From positions 167,938 through 231,937 of the forward strand of contig CAJVZD010000002.1 in assembly GCA_913019905.1 (NCBI GenBank): DNA of 64,000 nucleotides, in the 5' to 3' direction. Source of the DNA: an uncultured Cellvibrionales bacterium. Lineage in GTDB: Bacteria > Pseudomonadota > Gammaproteobacteria > Pseudomonadales > Dasaniaceae. The notes beneath the pieces were generated by a model that saw nothing but the letters and a program-made list of their open reading frames with translations, was not told the DNA's origin and made no database searches. This document shows positions 1-9,589 of the stretch, piece by piece. Position 1 is the stretch's first letter; every line of letters starts with the position of its first letter. A program made the translations under genes and the position numbers.

Positions 1-45
1 TAGTAGCGCTTGTAGCACTCTGGTCAAAAAAAGACGGATTAATCC

Positions 46-1461
46 ATGCAATCGAAACTGGTTAATTTTATTAGCACTTTACGAGACCATGACGTCAGGG
101 TTTCTACCTCCGAAAGCCTTGACGCCATGCGGGTACTTGCACTCATTGGCTATGATGATCGCCAGCACCTTAAATACGCACTATCCAACACGCTAGCTAA
201 GACGCAGTCGGAAAAAACCATTTTTTATCGTTGCTTTGAAATGTTTTTTGGCGGAGAACGCCTGACAACTCTTGAAGACGACGCCAAGAACGAAACGAAA
301 GATAGCCAGAATAATGACGGAGAAGGCGGCGAAAACGACGGCAAAAATCTGGATATCGACGCAGAAATTGCTGCAAGCGCCGAGTTACAGGAAGCGGTGA
401 ACTCACCGCTGGTACAAGCGGCAATAGGTGACAATAATAGCCTGCTCAGCGCGGAGGTAGCTAAAGCCGCGGCCACACTTAATACTGATAATTTACGCTT
501 TTTTACTCAAACCGGCCAATACACTCGGGCATTGTTACACGCCGTTGGCGTTGAAGAACTTGATGAAGGGATTAAAAAGCTCAAAGACATCTCTTCTCCA
601 ACCGCTGACTACTTGGTTGAAGTGATACGCAACAAGAAACAACAGCTGCACGGCCTCGCCAAACAATATGTCGACGAACAGTTTTTATTAACCGCAAACG
701 CCGATGGCCGAAAGATTCAGGAAGCGGCTCTGCGCAATACGCAACTGTCTACATTGGACAAACAACATTTCTCAGACCTGAAGGAATTGGTAAGAAAGCT
801 AGCGAAGAAACTGATTACGAAACACTCCCGGTCACTCGCCACACAAAAACGCGGTCGCCTGGACATTGGGAAAACGCTTAGAAAAAACATCCAAAACGAT
901 GGTATTTTGTTCGATACCTATTGGCGAAAATCGCCTAAAAAGAAATCAAAGGTCATCGCTCTTTGCGATGTCAGCGGGTCTGTCTCAGCCTACTCAAAAT
1001 TTTTGCTGCTGTTTTTATATAGTCTCTCCGATGTATTACCCAGTATTCGTAGCTTCTGTTTTTCGAACCAGTCCGATGAAGTCACAGATTTGTTTGAACG
1101 TTATGATGCTGCAGAAGCTATCGACCGTGCATTAAAAAAATGCGGCCAGGGTAGTAGTGATTACGGTCAATCACTCGAAGATTTTAGTCGTTTGTGCCTT
1201 GCCGACATAAACACACAAACCACTGTTATTATTCTCGGTGACGGTCGCACAAATATGGCGGAGCCCCGTCTGGAAATATTACAGCAAATCTATCAACAGG
1301 CAAAAACAGTCATATGGCTTAACCCGGAAAGACGCAGTCAGTGGCATGTTGGAGACTCAGAAATGATACGATACCAGAGCGCCTGTCATTTCGTTAGCGA
1401 ATGCCAGTCTCTCAACCAGCTTGAGCGAGTTATTGATCAACTGCTGAAACTGATGCGCTAA
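46..1461 (+). CDS. CoxE-like VWA domain protein
   Basis: A 471-residue cytoplasmic protein with a C-terminal von Willebrand A domain of the CoxE type. The metal-ion-dependent adhesion site is intact: D308-V-S310-G-S312, with a later L-G-D-G-R-T-N strand. Residues about 77-107 form a very acidic, Asn/Gly-rich linker. There is no signal peptide or membrane segment. CoxE-family proteins usually work with a MoxR-type AAA+ ATPase encoded just upstream, and that gene would lie outside this window. The pair is thought to act as a chaperone or metal-insertion machine, but the client here is unknown. ATG start; the family assignment is firm and the function is inferred. Confidence 0.85.
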   Translation: MQSKLVNFISTLRDHDVRVSTSESLDAMRVLALIGYDDRQHLKYALSNTLAKTQSEKTIFYRCFEMFFGGERLTTLEDDAKNETKDSQNNDGEGGENDGKNLDIDAEIAASAELQEAVNSPLVQAAIGDNNSLLSAEVAKAAATLNTDNLRFFTQTGQYTRALLHAVGVEELDEGIKKLKDISSPTADYLVEVIRNKKQQLHGLAKQYVDEQFLLTANADGRKIQEAALRNTQLSTLDKQHFSDLKELVRKLAKKLITKHSRSLATQKRGRLDIGKTLRKNIQNDGILFDTYWRKSPKKKSKVIALCDVSGSVSAYSKFLLLFLYSLSDVLPSIRSFCFSNQSDEVTDLFERYDAAEAIDRALKKCGQGSSDYGQSLEDFSRLCLADINTQTTVIILGDGRTNMAEPRLEILQQIYQQAKTVIWLNPERRSQWHVGDSEMIRYQSACHFVSECQSLNQLERVIDQLLKLMR

Positions 1462-1711
1462 TATTTGAGTCCGGTTACTAATACACATACTCCAACCGGG
1501 TCACTTCCCCCTTCTTCCTATGTTCTCTGGCCTTCTCGGAGGCCGGCTAACTGATAATCAATAGTACACAGGGCTTTTGGGGTTCTTGAATACCTTTCTA
1601 ATACTAAAAGAAATGTAGAATCCGGCAGCAAACCGACTCATTATTGGTCGCATTGGTGATAATATCTTCTGAAACTAAAGAAAACCGCTAACAATTTACG
1701 AGAACAAATTA

Positions 1712-2338
1712 ATGGATAAGCTCAGTAATTTTATAAAAAAATCCATCATCGGTGGGCTGTTAGTGGCGTCTCCAGTAGTCATTCTTTTTTTTGCTTTTCG
1801 CTGGGCTTTTTATTCTGTGGCAGAGCTTATCCAACCGCTTGCAAATCCTATCGCCGAGCGAACCAGCGCTCCCGACTTTGCCGTCGACATTCTGGTTATA
1901 CTATTGATCCTAATCGGTTGTTTTATAATCGGAAACATCGTGACAACGGGAGCCGGGAAATGGCTTCACGCCCGATTTGATAGTTCACTGGCAAAATTGG
2001 CCCCGGGATATAATTTAGTCAGGGACATTGTCCATCAGTTTTTTGGAGGCTCAACTGAATCCCCCTTTCAAAAGGGACAAGTCGCGAGAATCAAACTATT
2101 TGGCCTTGACGTTGACACTGAAGTCACGGGTATTGTTACCAGCCGTCACAATAACGATTGGTATACTGTTTTCATCCCCACCGGACCGAACCCTACGTCG
2201 GGTATGATCTATCATGTACCTCCGGAACAAGTAAACATACTGCCTGACATAAAGGTGGACGAAGCATTAAGGACTATTATCGCCTGCGGTGCAGGCAGTG
2301 GAGAATTGTTCTCCAAAAACACGCATTTAACACAATAA
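1712..2338 (+). CDS. DUF502 family membrane protein
   Basis: A 208-residue inner-membrane protein with two predicted membrane segments (about 12-34 and 57-80), followed by a soluble domain containing the family's G-x-V-T and F-I-P-T-G-P-N-P-T-S-G stretches. This arrangement is that of the DUF502 family, whose biochemical role is unknown. It stands alone, with about 250 bp of gene-free sequence upstream and about 125 bp downstream. The family call rests on recognised sequence pattern and length. Confidence 0.85.
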   Translation: MDKLSNFIKKSIIGGLLVASPVVILFFAFRWAFYSVAELIQPLANPIAERTSAPDFAVDILVILLILIGCFIIGNIVTTGAGKWLHARFDSSLAKLAPGYNLVRDIVHQFFGGSTESPFQKGQVARIKLFGLDVDTEVTGIVTSRHNNDWYTVFIPTGPNPTSGMIYHVPPEQVNILPDIKVDEALRTIIACGAGSGELFSKNTHLTQ

Positions 2339-2464
2339 CTCAATTCTTAGTCAATACTTGTTGCCAAGTTCTATATTTGGCATTATGTAGTGTGTGCTAA
2401 CAGCCCTGATTCTTCCCCTCTAAAATCGTGGCGAATAGTCTAATAACCCACGTCGGTAGACACT

Positions 2465-2674
2465 ATGGCCTATCAATGCCGAGACTGCAGTTTTAAACGT
2501 AAAGGTGCTTTCCTCAATGGAAAATGTCCCGCATGCGGATCTTTTAACATTGCCGGTGGGCAAGTCGCCAAAAACGATGCCGACAGCAATGGCAATAAAA
2601 AGTGGCGACTGGTGGTGTTAGCATTACTGTGGGTTACCTTGTTTGTCCTGCTTTTTCAGAAAATTCAATCCTAA
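2465..2674 (+). CDS. small zinc-ribbon membrane protein
   Basis: A 69-residue protein with an N-terminal four-cysteine zinc ribbon (C5-x2-C8 and C21-x2-C24), a charged linker, and one C-terminal membrane helix (about 47-66), so the ribbon should face the cytoplasm. It ends 3 bp before the DUF1631 gene and probably shares its transcript. The ribbon resembles hydrogenase-expression or rubredoxin-like knuckles, but no specific function can be assigned. Confidence 0.75.
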   Translation: MAYQCRDCSFKRKGAFLNGKCPACGSFNIAGGQVAKNDADSNGNKKWRLVVLALLWVTLFVLLFQKIQS

Positions 2675-2677
2675 TTT

Positions 2678-4570
2678 ATGAGTGATTCGCCGAAAACTTT
2701 AATTGATATTAACTCGCTGCTCGCAGGGGAATGGAGTCAATGCCAATCGCTGTTGAAACACAGCTACCCGTTTTCCAATGCCAATAACTTTCAAAAAATC
2801 GGAAAACAGCAATTATTAGCAATACTCAGTCAACGAGAATTAGCAAATACTGAGACCTTAGTTAATGCTGTGAATTCACATATGGAGTCTATTGAAACTC
2901 TCGATGCAGACTGCTATAGCGCCCTCACTTTTGTCGATCAATTGTTTAATAATTATGTCAGAAACAGCAAGCTGGACCCCGCAATAAACCTGCAACTACA
3001 ACGCCTGAAACCCGCCATCGCTATTGCGTTTTTAAAAGAAGATCTACCCTGGAAACAAGAAGAACTAAACACCGTGTTTAAGCTGATATATAGATATGCG
3101 ATTGGCTGGCAACCAGAACACGGAAGATCGGCAGAGAGGTTCCTCGGTCAATTGACAGCAGCAATCGACGCTTCGATAGCTGACAAAAATGATTTGCGAC
3201 AAGCCTTGCCGTTGCTGCGGAACTTTTTTGAAAAAGACCAAAAACGTATTCTCAAACTTGAATCTCGCTTGCGTGACGTAGAAATCGGAACTCTCCACGC
3301 AAAACATGCTCATCAATTCAGCGCCAGAACACTCAATCAGCATATGGCAGGTAAAAAACTGCCATTCACAATTGCCTCTTTCCTACAGGGACCGTGGCGC
3401 GAATCAATGCGACTTTTGATCATCAATAAAGGGAAAGAAAGCGAAGAGTGGAATAGCATAACTCGCTTAACAGAAACGTTAATCTGGAGTTTTCAACCCG
3501 TAGACGCAGAAGACCTCGAAAGAAAGCAGCATGTCGTCAATTCCATTTCTGAAATTTCGGAACGACTTCGAGAGGCAACTATAGGACTGCACCACAGTGA
3601 CAACATCGATCAGGAATTAGCATTAATCGAGCAGGAACACCTAAAAATATTGAAGTCTGAACCATTGGTCTACCAGGCTTTTGAACTCATCGATAATACC
3701 GACCCACTAATCAGCTCTACCGCCACGATCAGCAAAACTCTACTCGATAAAGTCTCTTCGTTTAACGAGGGCCAATGGTTTATTCATCACGCCGATAGCG
3801 GCGACAAAAAAATCAAGCTGTGTGTGAAGATATCCCACGTTAAACAACTGCTCTTCACTAACTTTTTGGGCATTAAAGTGAGCCACACAAGTTTCGAAGA
3901 TTTTGCCTACCTTCTTTCATCGAAAATCGTTAAACCGATCGATATTCGAGACCCACTGACAGCTACCGGCGAAAAAATTCTGTCTGTTCTATTCGAAAGA
4001 TATAAAAGTAACGTCAGGCAATCTGAAGACGATGATGCCATCGAAAAAGAAATTATCTTGCAACAGCAACGCTCCCGTGAAGAAGCCAGAAAGAAGGCAC
4101 TCATGGAGGCGGTCGCCTTAAAACAAGCCAAGTTGAAGAAGAAACAAAAAACGGCGGTAAACCCACAACCGGTTCCCGCCCCTTTGCAGGAAATCGCAGA
4201 TGTCAGCCCGAAAGAAACTACCGAACCAACATCAATAAACACCAGCGACCAACCGGTGCTACAACCAGTACTACAACCAGTACTACGACCGAACAAAACA
4301 TTTCAGGTTTCTGATTTAAATATTGGCGGCAAGGTTGCGTTTTACGAAGACGATAAAGAAGTTAGCCGCTGTAAACTCGCTGCCATTATTCAAACTTCTC
4401 AACATTATATTTTCGTCGACAGGTCCGGTGTAAAAAAACACATGGTAAAGCGAGATGAATTGGCTGAAATGTTAGAGGTCAAATCAGTCAAAATTCTTGA
4501 ACCAGGAAGTAATTTTGAAGGTGCTCTGGAAAAAGTTGTTAACAACTTGCGAGAGAGGAAAAAGCTATGA
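2678..4570 (+). CDS. DUF1631 family protein
   Basis: A 630-residue soluble, mostly helical protein of the DUF1631 family. Its second half carries two copies of one short beta-rich module, at about 365-422 and 550-607. Both share the pattern KL-x-I, a Phe/Leu-Phe-Val/Thr strand, a G-I/V-K turn, and then a helix ending A-x-x-L. Between them lies a Lys/Gln-rich coiled coil (about 455-490) and a Pro/Thr linker with a perfect QPVL repeat encoded by 12-bp units at 4250-4285. The stop overlaps the start of the PilZ gene (ATGA), indicating translational coupling and a likely link to cyclic-di-GMP signalling. Its molecular function is unknown. Confidence 0.8.
   Translation: MSDSPKTLIDINSLLAGEWSQCQSLLKHSYPFSNANNFQKIGKQQLLAILSQRELANTETLVNAVNSHMESIETLDADCYSALTFVDQLFNNYVRNSKLDPAINLQLQRLKPAIAIAFLKEDLPWKQEELNTVFKLIYRYAIGWQPEHGRSAERFLGQLTAAIDASIADKNDLRQALPLLRNFFEKDQKRILKLESRLRDVEIGTLHAKHAHQFSARTLNQHMAGKKLPFTIASFLQGPWRESMRLLIINKGKESEEWNSITRLTETLIWSFQPVDAEDLERKQHVVNSISEISERLREATIGLHHSDNIDQELALIEQEHLKILKSEPLVYQAFELIDNTDPLISSTATISKTLLDKVSSFNEGQWFIHHADSGDKKIKLCVKISHVKQLLFTNFLGIKVSHTSFEDFAYLLSSKIVKPIDIRDPLTATGEKILSVLFERYKSNVRQSEDDDAIEKEIILQQQRSREEARKKALMEAVALKQAKLKKKQKTAVNPQPVPAPLQEIADVSPKETTEPTSINTSDQPVLQPVLQPVLRPNKTFQVSDLNIGGKVAFYEDDKEVSRCKLAAIIQTSQHYIFVDRSGVKKHMVKRDELAEMLEVKSVKILEPGSNFEGALEKVVNNLRERKKL
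4250..4285 (+). repeat. 12-bp coding tandem repeat (QPVL x3)
   Basis: Three head-to-tail 12-bp units inside the DUF1631 gene each encode Gln-Pro-Val-Leu. The second and third units are identical at DNA level and the first differs at two third-codon positions. The identical pair suggests recent slippage duplication in a disordered linker. Confidence 0.85.
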
Positions 4571-4920
4571 CCGATTCGAGCGACAAACGCAGCGAAATGC
4601 GTGTTAGCGAAGAAACAACCTTTTATGTCGAAATTTACTCGCAGGAAAACGATGATAGCAGCGACACGCGCGTAATCATTTGCAACAGTCTTGACATATC
4701 GGCAAACGGCATCCAATTACAGATGGACGCAGAAGTGCCGACTGGCAGCATTTTGCGCGTTTGCGCTGATATGAAGCCTGGAGAAAAAGAACTTTACCTC
4801 GTCGGCGAAGTTAGGTGGGTCGAAAAAGAGGAAGATCATTATAATATTGGCTTTGCCTTATACGATGCCGAAAACACAGATATCAGTGGGTGGAAAAATC
4901 TAATCGCCGACATTCTTTAA
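4567..4920 (+). CDS. PilZ domain protein, c-di-GMP receptor
   Basis: A 117-residue single PilZ domain. Both cyclic-di-GMP-binding elements are present: an N-terminal R-x3-R (RSEMR, residues 8-12) and a D-x-S-x2-G motif (DISANG, about 43-48). Ligand binding is therefore likely. The start codon overlaps the DUF1631 stop by 4 bp, so the two proteins are probably made together and may act as receptor and effector. pilU converges on this pair, which suggests, but does not prove, a role in twitching or surface behaviour. Confidence 0.85.
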   Translation: MTDSSDKRSEMRVSEETTFYVEIYSQENDDSSDTRVIICNSLDISANGIQLQMDAEVPTGSILRVCADMKPGEKELYLVGEVRWVEKEEDHYNIGFALYDAENTDISGWKNLIADIL

Positions 4921-5042
4921 AAAACACTGATGGTCGCATTTCCATAAGATTGCGCCGAGTAGCTTCAGGCCAAAAGCATTTTTAGTGATTCATTTTTTCG
5001 ATGCAACCTGATTGACCGATTCAAAAATACCGTACGCAGCTT

Positions 5043-6221
5043 TCAATTTTTTGGCGCAAAAGGATTGACCGGCTCATCGTCCTCAACTTCCTCTGAAATT
5101 TTTTCCAAACTGAAACTAAAGGCATCCGACTCCGCTGAATCCTCAGCAGTATCGGGGGCATCTTTGTTACTTAATTTGATTTTTAATCGCAGATTATTAG
5201 CTGAATCCGCGTTCCGAATTGCATCGTCCAAGCTAATTTTTCCCTCCTTGTATAGCTTGAATATAGCCGAATCGAAGGTTTGCATTCCCAGGTTTTCAGA
5301 CTTCTCCATGATTTCTTTAATTTCTTCCATCGCACCATCGAGGATCTTCTTTTGAATCGTTGCAGTACCCAACAATATCTCTACCGCAGCTACCCGTTTA
5401 CCATCAACGGTCGGGATCAGCCGCTGTGAAATAATCGCTTTCATCGACGTCGATAGGTCCATCAGTAACTGTTGACGTCGTTCTTCAGGAAAGAAATTAA
5501 TGATTCTATCCAGTGCTTGATTGGCATTATTAGCATGCAGGGTCGAGATAGCCAAGTGACCTGTTTCAGCGAAAGCCAGGCAGTGCTCCATCGTTTCTCT
5601 CTCTCGCACTTCGCCAATTAATATAACGTCGGGAGCCTGCCTTAAAGTGTTTTTTAGGGCATTATGAAAACTTCGGGTATCGACGCCAACTTCACGCTGG
5701 TTTACCACCGATTTTTTGTGGCGATGCACAAACTCGACAGGATCTTCTATTGTTATGATATGGCCGGCTGAGGTGCTATTTCGATGATCGATAAGTGCGG
5801 CCAAGGAGGTTGATTTACCCGATCCCGTCGCACCGACAAACAATACCAAACCACGCTTTTCCGTGATCACTTGTTTAAGAATAACCGGAAGATTTAGATC
5901 ATCAAATTTCGGTATATCTACTTTAATATTGCGAGCAACAATGGAGATTTCATTACGTTGCTTGAAAATATTGACTCGAAATCGGCCAACTTCCGGAATC
6001 GAGTAGGCAAGGTTCATTTCCAACTCTTCCTCAAACTCGTCGCGCTGCTTGGAGTCCATCAAATTATAAGCAATCTCTTTTATCGTTCCCGGCGCCATTG
6101 CTACCTTTTCAAGGGGTTTGAGCGCGCCCTGAAATTTTGCGCAAGGCGGTGCACCCGTACTCAAATAGAGATCAGAGCCATCCTTAGATGACAAAATCTT
6201 TAAGTAATCTTCAAATTCCAT
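5043..6221 (-). CDS. pilU: PilU, type IV pilus retraction ATPase
   Basis: A 392-residue PilT/PilU-family AAA+ ATPase that powers pilus retraction with PilT at the base of the type IV pilus. Walker A is at 130-138 (GATGSGKST), followed by the Asp box (ITIEDPVEF), Walker B (VILIGEV) and the His box (GHLAISTLHANNA). PilU rather than PilT is indicated by the MEFEDYL start, the S-T-S-L-A-A-L-I-D-H-R-N segment after Walker A, and the D-S-A-N-N-L-R-L-K-I-K-L end. An extra acidic tail covers about 345-392. It has a GGGGA-type ribosome-binding site. pilT is not adjacent, unlike the common pilTU arrangement. Confidence 0.88.
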   Translation of the reverse strand: MEFEDYLKILSSKDGSDLYLSTGAPPCAKFQGALKPLEKVAMAPGTIKEIAYNLMDSKQRDEFEEELEMNLAYSIPEVGRFRVNIFKQRNEISIVARNIKVDIPKFDDLNLPVILKQVITEKRGLVLFVGATGSGKSTSLAALIDHRNSTSAGHIITIEDPVEFVHRHKKSVVNQREVGVDTRSFHNALKNTLRQAPDVILIGEVRERETMEHCLAFAETGHLAISTLHANNANQALDRIINFFPEERRQQLLMDLSTSMKAIISQRLIPTVDGKRVAAVEILLGTATIQKKILDGAMEEIKEIMEKSENLGMQTFDSAIFKLYKEGKISLDDAIRNADSANNLRLKIKLSNKDAPDTAEDSAESDAFSFSLEKISEEVEDDEPVNPFAPKN

Positions 6222-6563
6222 TCTGTTCCCCTGATATCTTCTCTTTCATTAATTATTGGTTAAGACGCCAAAATAACAAGACAGCGATAAAAAATCGCCA
6301 TATAAATACATTGATACTAGCCTCTAGCGAAAATTCGAATTGATTAGCAATGGCAACAATAATACAGCCGCTCACATCGACAAGCTGTGTACCTATAAGC
6401 ATAGCCTCTTCAGTGCAATTTACTCAGGTATTCTGAATTGATACACGTTTATGCAATCTCACTCCCGTCGACTGAAGATCAAGAGATAAATAACATGCAA
6501 TATCAGCAAGATATACGTTAAAGAAATCGGCCGTAGGCTACTTTCGATACACGCAACTATTCA
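6222..6563. other. gene-free stretch between pilU and DUF924
   Basis: 342 bp with stops in all frames and no recognised repeat or RNA. It should hold the pilU promoter and the 3' end of the DUF924 transcript. I saw no convincing terminator or operator. Confidence 0.5.
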
Positions 6564-7178
6564 CTATTGCCCGAATCGAGCACCTCCACCGGCAAGAAAA
6601 GCCTGCTCTTCCGCGGTCGAGACTCGGTTTAAAAGTTCATTCCTATGGGGAAAACGACCAAACTGCTGAATAATCGTTTGGTGTTTATGCGCAAAATTCA
6701 GGCTAGATTCAACAACTGACTTACCTTCGACTGGAGTTTCTTGCAGTAACTTCTCAAACAACTTTATGCAAAGATCCTGATCCTGTAATCTCTCTGAGTG
6801 TTCCACTGGCATATAAAAGAAACTCCTCTGAACAATCGAAAGTTCGGTATCGAGACCGTCTGAAATACTCTTTTTCACAACGGCCAGTGCTTGTGAATCA
6901 CCGGTAAATGCCTTCTCCGTGCCTCTAAAGATATTGCGCGTAAATTGGTCCAGCAACAAGACCAACGCCAGCGCCCCGGTCGATGTATCGCTCCAGTGCG
7001 CCAGTTTGCCGGAAATTGCTTGCTCAATTTGAACCGTGTAATGTTGCCGGATATAGTCGTCGGTTGCTTTTTTCCCACCATACCAAATTTTGTGCTGTTC
7101 ACGCACATCGAAACCGTCACCAATAGCCGCAAACCAATAGTCTAGAATCTCCAATTGCTGCTTTTTCGTTTCTGTCAT
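6564..7178 (-). CDS. DUF924 family protein
   Basis: A helical 204-residue protein of the DUF924 (tetratricopeptide-like) family, recognised by the opening I-L-x-Y-W-F, the F-x-V-R-E-Q-H-K-I-W-Y-G stretch, the L-A-L-V-L-L-L-D-Q-F-T-R-N-I-F-R-G-T core and the F-x-Y-M-P-x-E-H-S-E motif. No catalytic function is established for the family. I prefer the internal Met (MTETKKQQ) at 7178 over an in-frame Met 13 codons upstream, because homology begins there. It lies divergent from gshA. Confidence 0.8.
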   Translation of the reverse strand: MTETKKQQLEILDYWFAAIGDGFDVREQHKIWYGGKKATDDYIRQHYTVQIEQAISGKLAHWSDTSTGALALVLLLDQFTRNIFRGTEKAFTGDSQALAVVKKSISDGLDTELSIVQRSFFYMPVEHSERLQDQDLCIKLFEKLLQETPVEGKSVVESSLNFAHKHQTIIQQFGRFPHRNELLNRVSTAEEQAFLAGGGARFGQ

Positions 7179-7246
7179 AACGTGTCCTAATTCCACTCTC
7201 AGTAAATAGTTTGTCAACGAAATTGTCTGTCGATGATTGTCTGCAC

Positions 7247-7275
7247 TTGTACCAAATCTACACCGCGATTAAACT
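7247..7275 (+). promoter_or_regulatory. possible sigma70 promoter of gshA
   Basis: TTGTAC and TAAACT are separated by 17 bp, about 57 bp before the gshA start. The match is moderate; TATGCT a little downstream is an alternative -10. Confidence 0.3.
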
Positions 7276-7332
7276 GCCCACATTATGCTATTAGTTTTAA
7301 CGCCGTGACAGGGCTCGTCTGGAGTAATTATT

Positions 7333-8931
7333 TTGCCTGATCAATTTACTGAACGTCTAAACCTTTTTGCGAAAAAATCTGCTGAAACTCAAGGCCAATC
7401 AAACCAATCGCTGCTAACGCTGCTACAACGGGGTATCGAAAGAGAGTGTCTGCGCATCAATCCTGAAGGTAGACTGGCCCAGACTCCCCACCCGAAAGAA
7501 CTGGGTTCAGCACTGACACATCCCTATATTACCACTGATTTTTCTGAAGCTTTATTGGAATTGATAACGCCCGTATCCAACAGTATAGAGGAAACAATCG
7601 ACTGCCTGGACAAAGTCCATAGAGCCATTTACCCCCATTTAGGAAACGAGGAACTCTGGAGTGCCAGCATGCCCTGTGTTGTGGCCGATGAAGAGAGTAT
7701 CCCAGTGGCACAGTACGGAAAATCGAATGTCGCGCAAATGAAAACGACCTACCGAAAAGGTTTGGGTCATCGCTATGGCCGGCTCATGCAAACTATTGCC
7801 GGCATTCATTACAATTTTTCGCTTCCCGATGCAATGTGGCAGGTACTGCAAACACAGGATTATGACAAGCGACCTCTTCAAGATTATAAAACCGACTCGT
7901 ATTTTAAGCAGATTCGTAATTTTCGACGCAGCTCATGGCTTCTAATTTATCTCTATGGAGCTTCACCGGCGGTGTGTGAGAGCTTTATAAAGGGCCGTGA
8001 TCATGAACTGGAACGTTTTGATAAAGGCAGCTTCCATCTTCCGAAAGGAACTTCCCTGAGAATGGGAGGTTTGGGCTATCAAAGCAATGCTCAGGAAAAC
8101 CTTAACATCTGTTACAACAGTCTGGACAATTACATCGATACCTTGCAGTGTGCTATCACCAATAACCACCCGGACTACGAGAAAATAGGCCTTCAAAACA
8201 ACGGCGAGTTTCAACAACTTTCAACGGCTCTTTTGCAAATAGAAAACGAATTCTACAGCCCCATACGCCCCAAACGAGTGACAGCATCCGGAGAAATCCC
8301 GCTTGCGGCACTAAAAAACGACGGTGTAGAGTACATTGAGGTTCGCTGTATTGACGTAAACCCCTATTTACCGCTGGGCATAGATGAAGACCAAATACGC
8401 TTTTTGGATTGCTTCTTAATCTACTGTTTGTTTAAGCGCAGCCCGCTGTGCGACGATAGTGACCGCCAACGCATTAATGCCAATCAACGTAACGTCGTCA
8501 ACCAGGGACGCGACCCGGACCTAGTACTGAGCACCCCATCAGGTGACCGAAAGCTGCAAGATTGGGGTAACGAAATTCTCGACGATGTCGATAAAATAGC
8601 ACAACTGCTCGATTCAGCTCATGGCGGCGACAACTATCAGCGCGTTTGCTCAGAACAGCGTAAAAAAATAGTTGACCCCGAATTAACACCGTCCGCCAAG
8701 ATACTTGCGGACATGCAGCAACAAGAAACTCCGTTTTTCGGGTTTGCTATCGACCTTTCAAGAAAACATGGCGACAACTTTCGCAATCGACCCTTAGATG
8801 AATCGCAACAGGACAGTTTCAAAAAGCATCAAGAACAATCTGAACAAAAACAAAAGTCTATCGAAGAGAGCGATACCGAAGGTTTTGCAGAATTCCTGAC
8901 AAACTATCACCAACAATACGAGAACTTGTAA
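7333..8931 (+). CDS. gshA: glutamate-cysteine ligase
   Basis: A 532-residue proteobacterial (type 1) glutamate-cysteine ligase, which joins glutamate and cysteine by a gamma-peptide bond with ATP in the first step of glutathione synthesis. Family hallmarks are the RGIERECLRI segment near residue 35, the F-S-E-A-L-L-E-L-I-T-P block, M-Q-T-I-A-G-I-H-Y-N-F-S, and E-Y-I-E-V-R-C-I-D-V-N-P. Length matches the E. coli enzyme (about 518). Translation begins at TTG with GGAG 8 bp upstream. acpH follows after 16 bp and is probably co-transcribed. Confidence 0.93.
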   Translation: MPDQFTERLNLFAKKSAETQGQSNQSLLTLLQRGIERECLRINPEGRLAQTPHPKELGSALTHPYITTDFSEALLELITPVSNSIEETIDCLDKVHRAIYPHLGNEELWSASMPCVVADEESIPVAQYGKSNVAQMKTTYRKGLGHRYGRLMQTIAGIHYNFSLPDAMWQVLQTQDYDKRPLQDYKTDSYFKQIRNFRRSSWLLIYLYGASPAVCESFIKGRDHELERFDKGSFHLPKGTSLRMGGLGYQSNAQENLNICYNSLDNYIDTLQCAITNNHPDYEKIGLQNNGEFQQLSTALLQIENEFYSPIRPKRVTASGEIPLAALKNDGVEYIEVRCIDVNPYLPLGIDEDQIRFLDCFLIYCLFKRSPLCDDSDRQRINANQRNVVNQGRDPDLVLSTPSGDRKLQDWGNEILDDVDKIAQLLDSAHGGDNYQRVCSEQRKKIVDPELTPSAKILADMQQQETPFFGFAIDLSRKHGDNFRNRPLDESQQDSFKKHQEQSEQKQKSIEESDTEGFAEFLTNYHQQYENL

Positions 8932-8947
8932 TCGAAGATCCTTCATT

Positions 8948-9589
8948 GTGAATTATTTGGCACATTTTCATTTGGCTTATGGCAAAGATGAGCTAATCGT
9001 TGGTGCCTTACTCGGAGATTTTATTAAGGGACCTTTAAATGGCGACCTTGTTCAGCCGGTCGAACAAGGGATAATGCTGCATCGGAAAATCGACTCCTAT
9101 ACCGATCAACACAAGTTATTGCGCAGCTGCCATCAACAATTTGACCCCACTTACCGACGTTACGCAGGAATTATGACAGACGTGGTGTTTGATCATTTTC
9201 TTAGCAAGCATTGGCCAATATTTCACCCGCAGCCACTAGCTGATTTTAACGAGGAAGTATTTCAACTACTCAGAAATAATCCGCAGCTGTCGGAACGAGC
9301 ACAAAAAATGGCGGATATCCTGGACCGCAACCATGTTTTTGCGAAATATAGGGAATGGAGCACAGTCAATTCAGCGCTCAAAAATATTGGCCTGCGCTTA
9401 AAAGGCGTCAATCCATTGAATACCGCCGCAGCTGAACTTCGCACCCATTATGACCTGTTAGAGGAAACTTTTTTTGAGTTTTACCAACAATTACAAGAAC
9501 ATGTATCTCAGCAACGACATCTTTTGTCGAGCTATGACTCTAAACTCAAAAAAACCATCACTGCCTCAGCAACTACTGCTGAAGAATAA
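8948..9589 (+). CDS. acpH: acyl carrier protein phosphodiesterase
   Basis: A 213-residue protein of the AcpH family (HD-like fold), which removes the 4'-phosphopantetheine arm from acyl carrier protein. Typical features are MNYLAHFHLA at the start, GALLGDFIKG (about 20-29), G-I-M-L-H-R-K-I-D-S-Y-T-D with the metal-ligand His/Asp, and the Y-x-G-I-M-T-D-V-V-F-D-H-F-L block. The start is GTG, 16 bp after gshA. The 3' end overlaps the convergent FliL-like gene by 17 bp. Confidence 0.85.
   Translation: MNYLAHFHLAYGKDELIVGALLGDFIKGPLNGDLVQPVEQGIMLHRKIDSYTDQHKLLRSCHQQFDPTYRRYAGIMTDVVFDHFLSKHWPIFHPQPLADFNEEVFQLLRNNPQLSERAQKMADILDRNHVFAKYREWSTVNSALKNIGLRLKGVNPLNTAAAELRTHYDLLEETFFEFYQQLQEHVSQQRHLLSSYDSKLKKTITASATTAEE

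Noticed and set aside
1..65. End of an upstream gene overlapping the VWA gene
   Set aside because: Frame 3 is open to a TAA at 63-65, but 20 codons are too few to identify it; an upstream ATPase is only expected from family context.
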